DNA of 64,000 nt from Thalassospira povalilytica (GTDB lineage: Bacteria > Pseudomonadota > Alphaproteobacteria > Rhodospirillales > Thalassospiraceae). Below are positions 59,207 through 64,000 of the stretch, piece by piece. Each line of letters begins with the position of its first letter. The first letter of the stretch is position 1. The stretch spans positions 124,001 through 188,000 of the forward strand of contig NZ_PGTS01000005.1 in the NCBI RefSeq assembly GCF_002844235.1, written 5' to 3'. Under the pieces are notes generated by a model. It saw only the letters and a program-made list of their open reading frames with translations, made no database searches and was not told where the DNA came from. A program made the translations under genes and the position numbers.

Positions 59207-59987
59207 TGGGCACCTCTTGCGATACCGTTTCGACCGGTATGTTTCTTTGTTTCAGTTCTTTGAGCATGTCCGGGCTGATCCGGTCATCGGTAATGATCAG
59301 TCCGATTTCCTCAAGACCGCCAAACAGACTGAAGCTGCGGCTGAAAAATTTGCTGCTGTCGACCAGCAGAACCACGAATTCCGCCGCCGAAATGATTGCG
59401 CGTTTGACTTCGCACAGCTCGATTGAACTGTCGGAAAGACCATCGTTTGAAACCGCGTGGGCCCCGATGATCGCGACATCGGCGCGAAGCTGTTCGATCA
59501 TGCGCACAGCCGACGCCCCCAGCAATGTCGATGACCCGGGGCGCACATTTCCACCCGCGACAAAGGTATTGATCGTGTTGCTTTGGGAAAAAACCGACGC
59601 AATCGAAAGATCGTTCGTAAAGGCGGTGAAAGGCACATCGCGTTCGACCATGGCATGTGCCGCGGCAAGGGTGGTTGTTCCACTATCTACCAAAACGGTC
59701 TGACCGGGCTGAATAAGTGCAGCCGCGCGTTGGCCGATGCGGTTCTTGGCATCCCTTTCCAGTTCGGACGAAATCGCGGCTTCGGGTTCGAATCCCTTGC
59801 GGTCGCTGACATTCATCATCGCCCCACCATGGGTGCGTGTCAGATGCCCGGTGGAACACAGATATTCCACATCGCGCCGGATCGTGGACACCGACATGTC
59901 CAGCCGTTCGGCCAGCTCCTTGAGTGACGCCATTTCCTCCCGGCGCAGGAATTCGATAATTCTGGCACGTCGCTTGGCTGGCAACAT
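59199..59987 (-). CDS. DeoR/GlpR family regulator of the threonate locus
   Basis: A 262-residue repressor. N-terminal HTH: RRARIIEFLRREEMASLKEL and ERLDMSVSTIRRDVEYL, then the HGGAM wing motif. C-terminal sugar-phosphate sensor domain with VLVDSGTTTLAAAHAM, TAFTNDLSIA and FVAGGNVRPGSSTLLG. AGGAGGCGTTC precedes ATG 59987. It would release DNA when a phosphorylated intermediate binds. First gene of the regulator-kinase operon, divergent from kdgT-pdxA2. Confidence 0.88.
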   Translation of the reverse strand: MLPAKRRARIIEFLRREEMASLKELAERLDMSVSTIRRDVEYLCSTGHLTRTHGGAMMNVSDRKGFEPEAAISSELERDAKNRIGQRAAALIQPGQTVLVDSGTTTLAAAHAMVERDVPFTAFTNDLSIASVFSQSNTINTFVAGGNVRPGSSTLLGASAVRMIEQLRADVAIIGAHAVSNDGLSDSSIELCEVKRAIISAAEFVVLLVDSSKFFSRSFSLFGGLEEIGLIITDDRISPDMLKELKQRNIPVETVSQEVPNE

Positions 59988-60051
59988 GAACGCCTCCTTG
60001 GTTTTTTCTTTGTGTTAGCACATCTCCGCACGCCAAGACGAGCCAATATCT

Positions 60052-60083
60052 TCCAAAATCACCCAACGGATACAAATTTTGGA
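60052..60083. promoter_or_regulatory. candidate DeoR operator
   Basis: TCCAAAAT (60052-60059) and ATTTTGGA (60076-60083), a perfect 8-bp inverted repeat with a 16-base spacer, in the AT-rich 210-base divergent region. Confidence 0.4.
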
Positions 60084-60197
60084 TATTTTTATGAATATTT
60101 TCTTCCAATAAATTCCATTTAGTGTCAATTTCTCCCACGATCAATCAAAATCAATCGGGAAATTAATTTCCCCACAGCGGTCCTTCGGGAGGAACCC

Positions 60198-61202
60198 ATG
60201 AAAATCAAACACACACTCGAACGCATTCCTGGCGGCATGATGATTGTCCCGCTTTTGCTTGGCGCGACCATCAATACCTTTGCGCCGGACTTGCTGCGCA
60301 TCGGCAATTTCACCGAAGCCCTGTTCGTCAATAGTGCTGGCGCACTGATCGCACTTTTCCTGCTCTGTGCCGGTGCACAGATCACCCTGTCAAATGTCGG
60401 AACGGCGGCGGCCAAGGGCGCGACCCTTCTGGTTGTCAAATGGATTGCCGGTGCTGCGGTCGGTCTTCTGGCCTATGCCATGGCCGATAGTGGCGGTCTG
60501 TTCTTTGGCATGGTGCCGATTGCCATCATCGCGGCAATGACCAACTCGAACGGCGGACTTTATGTCGCGATTGTCGGTCAGTACGGACGCGCCGATGACA
60601 AGGCTGCCTATTCAATCCTTGCCCTGAATGACGGTCCTTTCCTGACCATGATCGCGCTGACGGTCTTTGGTGCGATGGGCTTTGTCGAAGGCTTCTTCTC
60701 GATCATTTCGTTTGTTGCCGTGCTGCTGCCGATTGTTGTTGGCATGGTGCTTGGCAACCTTGATCATGAACTGCGCGCATTCCTTGCCAAGGGCAGCGAC
60801 ATGCTGATCCCGTTCTTTGCCTTTGCGCTTGGCATGGGCATCAATTTCCAGGCCATCATCGAAGGCGGCCTTGCCGGCATTCTGATCGGTATCCTGACGG
60901 TCTTTGTTACCGGTACTGCGGGCTATATCGTGTTCCGTGTCATGAAATGGAACCCGATTGTCGGCGCATCCGAAGGATCGACCGCCGGTAACGCTGTTGC
61001 CACCCCGATGGCGATTGCGGCGGCCAACCCGCTGTTTGGCCAGCTGGCCGATCTTGCAACCGTTCAGGTCGCGGCATCGACCGTGACAACGGCCATTTTG
61101 CTGCCGATCTATATCTCGTTCCTTGTTCGCCGCACCGACTTGACCGGGATGACCGACCAGCAGGCAGAAACCACAACCGGGTCGGGCGAAACCACCGCCT
61201 GA
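60198..61202 (+). CDS. kdgT: 2-keto-3-deoxygluconate permease-type transporter
   Basis: A 334-residue symporter of the KdgT family with about ten TM helices. Typical blocks: ERIPGGMMIVPLLLGATINT at the start, AMTNSNGGLYVAIVGQYG, ILALNDGPFLTMIALTVFG and GASEGSTAGNAVATPMAIAA. KdgT members import 2-keto-3-deoxygluconate or other sugar acids; beside pdxA2 and a DUF1537 kinase the substrate is more likely threonate or erythronate. GGGAGGAACCC precedes ATG 60198. pdxA2 follows after 33 bases. Confidence 0.85.
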   Translation: MKIKHTLERIPGGMMIVPLLLGATINTFAPDLLRIGNFTEALFVNSAGALIALFLLCAGAQITLSNVGTAAAKGATLLVVKWIAGAAVGLLAYAMADSGGLFFGMVPIAIIAAMTNSNGGLYVAIVGQYGRADDKAAYSILALNDGPFLTMIALTVFGAMGFVEGFFSIISFVAVLLPIVVGMVLGNLDHELRAFLAKGSDMLIPFFAFALGMGINFQAIIEGGLAGILIGILTVFVTGTAGYIVFRVMKWNPIVGASEGSTAGNAVATPMAIAAANPLFGQLADLATVQVAASTVTTAILLPIYISFLVRRTDLTGMTDQQAETTTGSGETTA

Positions 61203-61235
61203 TCACCCGGCACGCAGATAAAAGAAGGTAAAAAC

Positions 61236-62258
61236 ATGAAACCGATCGTAGCAATCACCATGGGCGATGTTTGCGGCGTAGGTCCGGAAATCGTTGCACG
61301 CACCGTTGCCGATCCGCAAACTTACGAAATGGCCCGCCCGATCGTTATTGGCGATGCAGGCAAACTGGCCGTCGCCCGCGATATCGTCGGTGCAAAATTC
61401 GACATCAAGACGTTCCTGCCAACCGATCCGGTTCCGCAAGAACCGGAAATGGGCACCGTTCTTTGTGCCGATCCGGGCTTTGATCTTGCCGATCTTCCGT
61501 TTGGCGAAGTCAATGCCAAGGCCGGTCATGCCGCCTTTGAATATCTGAGTGCCGCCATCGATATGGCCAAGGCAGAGCGCGTGGCAGCAATTGTCACCGC
61601 TCCGCTCAACAAGGAAGCCCTGCATGCCGGTGGCCATATCTTCCCCGGCCATACCGAAATCCTGGCGGAACTGACCGGGACCGAAAGCTATTCGATGATG
61701 CTGGCGACCCCAAAGATGAAGGTCATTCATCTGACCACCCATGTTGGTCTGATCGAAGCCATCCGCCGCATCAACCCGGAACGGACCTATCAGGTGATCC
61801 GGCTGGCCCATGACACCCTGTCCAAGGCCGGTCAGACATCACCGCGCATTGCCGTTTGCGGCATCAACCCGCATGCCGGTGAAAACGGCCTGTTTGGCGA
61901 GGGCGAGGAAGAGGAAAAACTCATCCCCGGCATCGAACGCGCCCAAAAGGAAGGCATTGATGTTCAGGGCCCGCTTCCGGCCGATACCCTGTTTTACCGT
62001 GCGACACGCGGTGATTTTGACGTCGTGGTGGCCTGCTATCACGATCAGGGTCACGGCCCGGTCAAGGTGCAGTCGATTGACGAAGGTGTGAATATCACCG
62101 TCGGTCTTAAGGGCGGAATTATCCGCACGTCGGTCGATCACGGCACCGCATTCGACATCGCCGGCAAGGGCATTGCCCGTTACGAAAGCCTGATCGCGGC
62201 CATCCGTTATGGGGTTCAGCTGGCACCAAATGATCGCGCTATCGGTCCTGCGGCATAA
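61236..62258 (+). CDS. pdxA2: PdxA2-type dehydrogenase (threonate 4-phosphate oxidation)
   Basis: A 340-residue NAD-dependent beta-decarboxylating dehydrogenase of the PdxA family. ITMGDVCGVGPEIVART at the start (residues 7-23), IVTAPLNKEALHAGGHIFPG with catalytic Lys and His, VIHLTTHVGLIEAIRRI, and CYHDQGHGPVKVQS, where authentic PdxA reads HDQGLIP. That difference and the neighbours place it with PdxA2, which oxidises D-threonate- or D-erythronate-4-phosphate, giving DHAP and CO2, rather than vitamin B6 synthesis. GAAGGTAAAAAC precedes ATG 61236; a terminator follows. Confidence 0.87.
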   Translation: MKPIVAITMGDVCGVGPEIVARTVADPQTYEMARPIVIGDAGKLAVARDIVGAKFDIKTFLPTDPVPQEPEMGTVLCADPGFDLADLPFGEVNAKAGHAAFEYLSAAIDMAKAERVAAIVTAPLNKEALHAGGHIFPGHTEILAELTGTESYSMMLATPKMKVIHLTTHVGLIEAIRRINPERTYQVIRLAHDTLSKAGQTSPRIAVCGINPHAGENGLFGEGEEEEKLIPGIERAQKEGIDVQGPLPADTLFYRATRGDFDVVVACYHDQGHGPVKVQSIDEGVNITVGLKGGIIRTSVDHGTAFDIAGKGIARYESLIAAIRYGVQLAPNDRAIGPAA

Positions 62259-62297
62259 TCTGTTTTTCAGATTATCGCTTCTGGGGGTGGACCGACC

Positions 62298-62329
62298 AAA
62301 GCCCGGCGTCAATGAGCCGGGCTTTTTTT
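62298..62329 (+). terminator. terminator after pdxA2
   Basis: AAAGCCCGGC (62298-62307) and GCCGGGCTTT (62316-62325) with an 8-base loop and T7 tail. Confidence 0.9.
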
Positions 62330-62377
62330 ATGTCTTCGATGCTGGACCGCGCCGCAAAAGCAGGCTAATCCGGTGCG

Positions 62378-62830
62378 ATGACAACCGATATCGCCCTTTT
62401 TGCCGGGTTATTCTTTTCTGCCCTGACCTCGGCCACCATCCTGCCCGGCACGTCCGAGGCGGCACTGGGCGCCCTTGTCGCCAAGGGGGATCACGCGGTC
62501 TGGCTGCTTGTCATGATTGCGACTGCGGGCAATGTCATCGGATCGATCATCAACTGGGCGCTTGGCCTTTCTATCGACCGGTTTCGCGATCGTCGCTGGT
62601 TCCCGGTATCGGGCGCGGCACTTGATCGTGCGGCACGATGGTTTTCGAAATACGGGCTTTGGTCGCTGCTTCTGGCGTGGCTTCCGATCATTGGCGATCC
62701 GCTGACCCTGTTTGCCGGGGTGATGCGGGTCCGTTTCGTCCCGTTTCTGATCCTGGTCACCATTGGCAAGGCCGCGCGCTATGCCATGATTGCCGGCGGG
62801 GCATCGGCACTGGCATCGATGCTGTCATAA
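62378..62830 (+). CDS. YqaA-type DedA-like small membrane protein
   Basis: A 150-residue inner-membrane protein of the SNARE-associated/DedA superfamily, YqaA branch. TM-like segments: LFAGLFFSALTSATILPGTS, VWLLVMIATAGNVIGSIINW, then the FSKYGLWSLLLAWLPIIGDP re-entrant signature and PFLILVTIGKAARYAMIAG. DedA relatives include undecaprenyl-phosphate and phospholipid flippases; YqaA function is not known. The gene is plus-strand, 50 bases after the pdxA2 terminator. Confidence 0.82.
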   Translation: MTTDIALFAGLFFSALTSATILPGTSEAALGALVAKGDHAVWLLVMIATAGNVIGSIINWALGLSIDRFRDRRWFPVSGAALDRAARWFSKYGLWSLLLAWLPIIGDPLTLFAGVMRVRFVPFLILVTIGKAARYAMIAGGASALASMLS

Positions 62831-63063
62831 TGCCATCACGGCACACCCTGCACTGATACAAACCATCGGCTTGGGCCACCGGTTTGAGCAATCTGCTTGG
62901 GCAGTCGGCACGGGCAATCCGCTTGGGCACTGCATCCGCCGGGGCAAAATTCCCGACAGGACAATATCGTTCAATAAATCACGGCAAAACGGTCTCATCC
63001 TGCCTCCAACAATTTAACCGCTCCGGCCCCACAAAGCGGACACCAGCCAGCAGGAAACATCCG

Positions 63064-63660
63064 ATGACCGCCACCCTCAGCCTTTATCTTTCCATGGCAA
63101 GTTTCGCGCTCGCCGCCTCGATCACGCCGGGCCCGGTCAATATTCTGGTGCTGAGTTCCGGCGTCCAGTACGGGTTTCGCCCTTCGCTTCGTCTTGTCTT
63201 CGGGGCGACGGCGGGCTTTTGCCTTTTGCTGCTTTTGATCGGGCTTGGCCTGCATCAGTTGCTTGAAACCTTTCCGCAGCTGACCACGATCATTCAGTGG
63301 GCCGGTGTTGCCTTCTTGCTATTCATGGCCTGGAAGCTGTTTTCATCAAATGGCGAGTTGGGAAAATCCGATGCCGGCACGGGCCCGTCGGTCATGACCG
63401 GTGCCGTGATGCAATGGCTTAATCCCAAGGCTTGGCTGGCATCAATCGCCGGGATGGGCGCCTATGCCGCGTCCGGTGCGCCGACCCTGATCTGGGAATT
63501 TACCGCGATCTATTTCGTGATCTGTTTTGCTTCTGTTGCCTGCTGGGCCTATGCCGGGGCGTTTTTGTCACGCTTTTTGGGGGATCCTGCCCGCATCCGC
63601 ATCTTTAACCGCATCATGGCGGCCCTGCTGGCGGCAAGTGCGATCTATCTGACACTATAA
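63064..63660 (+). CDS. LysE family translocator
   Basis: A 198-residue exporter with six TM helices. The LysE signature SITPGPVNILVLSSGVQYGF (about residues 18-37) is followed by GATAGFCLLLLLIGLGL, and TGAVMQWLNPKAWLASIAGM (about 118-137). RhtB/LysE proteins export amino acids; substrate unknown. Start at 63064 follows AGGAAACATCCG; an in-frame upstream extension of 60 residues crosses a TTGGGCA-rich repeat-like stretch and is rejected. It converges with the gene at the window end. Confidence 0.86.
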   Translation: MTATLSLYLSMASFALAASITPGPVNILVLSSGVQYGFRPSLRLVFGATAGFCLLLLLIGLGLHQLLETFPQLTTIIQWAGVAFLLFMAWKLFSSNGELGKSDAGTGPSVMTGAVMQWLNPKAWLASIAGMGAYAASGAPTLIWEFTAIYFVICFASVACWAYAGAFLSRFLGDPARIRIFNRIMAALLAASAIYLTL

Positions 63661-63673
63661 GCCGACCGTGCGA

Positions 63674-64000
63674 TTACTGGGTGTCGTCCTTGTTGCTGTA
63701 GGCATCCTCCCCGATAAAGTGCGGCTGAACAATCGGCAGATCGCCCAGCACCTTGTCCTGGGTTAGCGACACCAGATAGTGATAGACAACATTGCCAAGG
63801 TTATAGAAATCAATCGCCACCAGCCCGTCGACCATTTTATCGCGCAGGATCGACACATGTTCGGGTGTTGGCGCGCCTGTCCCGCCAATCAGGATCAACG
63901 GCCGGTTCTGGCGTGCGTCTGCCGGTAAATTGCGAAAGGTCTGCACATATCGCTGCGGATCATGCAACGGCCATGATCCGACCGTGATAAAGGCATCAAG
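63674..64000 (-). CDS. periplasmic sugar-binding-like protein (C-terminal part; runs off the window end)
   Basis: Reading the minus strand from 64000, the frame is open and ends at 63674 (about 108 residues). Content: FITVGSWPLHDPQRYVQTFR, then PLILIGGTGAPTPEHVSILR and KMVDGLVAIDFYNLGNVVYH. This looks like the second lobe of a LacI/ribose-type periplasmic binding protein (Peripla_BP_4), either an ABC sugar receptor or a LacI-like regulator. The N-terminal part lies outside the window, so the call is limited. The stop is 13 bases from the convergent LysE gene stop. Confidence 0.6.
   Translation of the reverse strand, partial: LDAFITVGSWPLHDPQRYVQTFRNLPADARQNRPLILIGGTGAPTPEHVSILRDKMVDGLVAIDFYNLGNVVYHYLVSLTQDKVLGDLPIVQPHFIGEDAYSNKDDTQ

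Noticed and set aside
61236-62258. Authentic vitamin B6 PdxA
   Set aside because: HDQGHGP replaces HDQGLIP and the gene sits with a sugar-acid kinase and permease, so the PdxA2 catabolic role is preferred.

Overview
The window reads as a chromosomal segment of a GC-rich alphaproteobacterium of the Rhodospirillales. A marine Thalassospira-like genus is my best guess, from the class I lysyl-tRNA synthetase, the chemoreceptor with a C-terminal PilZ-like domain, the TRAP transporter and the general protein style. There is no rRNA or other phylogenetic marker, so this is inference. No rRNA, tRNA, CRISPR array, integrase or transposase was recognised.

Layout. 1-13 kb is chromosomal: a partial arylamine N-acetyltransferase, D-amino-acid transaminase, an EamA transporter, PPOX-fold protein, an AT-rich orphan secreted protein, a HAD-IIA phosphatase, PyrD, a divergent HxlR regulator/old-yellow-enzyme pair, DUF952, a divergent LysR/PhzF pair, and a PIN-toxin/HTH-antitoxin pair. 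About 13.1-31.5 kb is a podovirus-type morphogenesis, packaging and lysis cluster, entirely on the minus strand. Read in the direction of transcription it runs: head gene, permuted-papain-like protein, small protein, portal, Bbp19-like, scaffold, capsid, small virion-like protein, two tail-collar proteins, gp11-like, gp12-like, gp14-like, fibre, spike, an AT-rich orphan gene, candidate small terminase, parDE, large terminase, secreted protein, membrane/coiled-coil protein, endolysin, 3-TM holin. The order follows T7 genes 8 to 19, but no integrase, repressor, replication gene, RNA polymerase or gp15/gp16 ejection protein was found. That makes it either a decayed prophage or a candidate podovirus-derived gene transfer agent, which is the main discovery candidate here.

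32-40 kb is a carbohydrate-acid catabolic operon: a divergent LacI regulator, a TRAP transporter (DctPQM), a VOC protein, a RuBisCO-like protein that keeps its catalytic residues, and a DUF1537 kinase. The kinase plus RuBisCO-like pair resembles the 3-oxo-isoapionate branch of D-apiose catabolism. It is followed by an S24/LexA-type regulator and a MASE1-CHASE hybrid histidine kinase.

44-53 kb is mixed housekeeping: a class IV aminotransferase, a DUF4136 lipoprotein, TetR, a multi-pass membrane protein, a two-domain ABM protein with a divergent LysR, class I LysRS, and a coupled MAPEG/DUF1801 pair. Several clusters of short tandem repeats lie here. 53-58 kb holds the chemoreceptor and an organic-peroxide regulon: ohrR, then two long direct-repeat operators, an exported esterase and ohr. 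58-62 kb is a second DUF1537 locus (kinase, DeoR regulator, KdgT-type permease, PdxA2) that fits a D-threonate/D-erythronate pathway to DHAP. The window ends with a DedA-like protein, a LysE exporter and a partial periplasmic sugar-binding-like protein.
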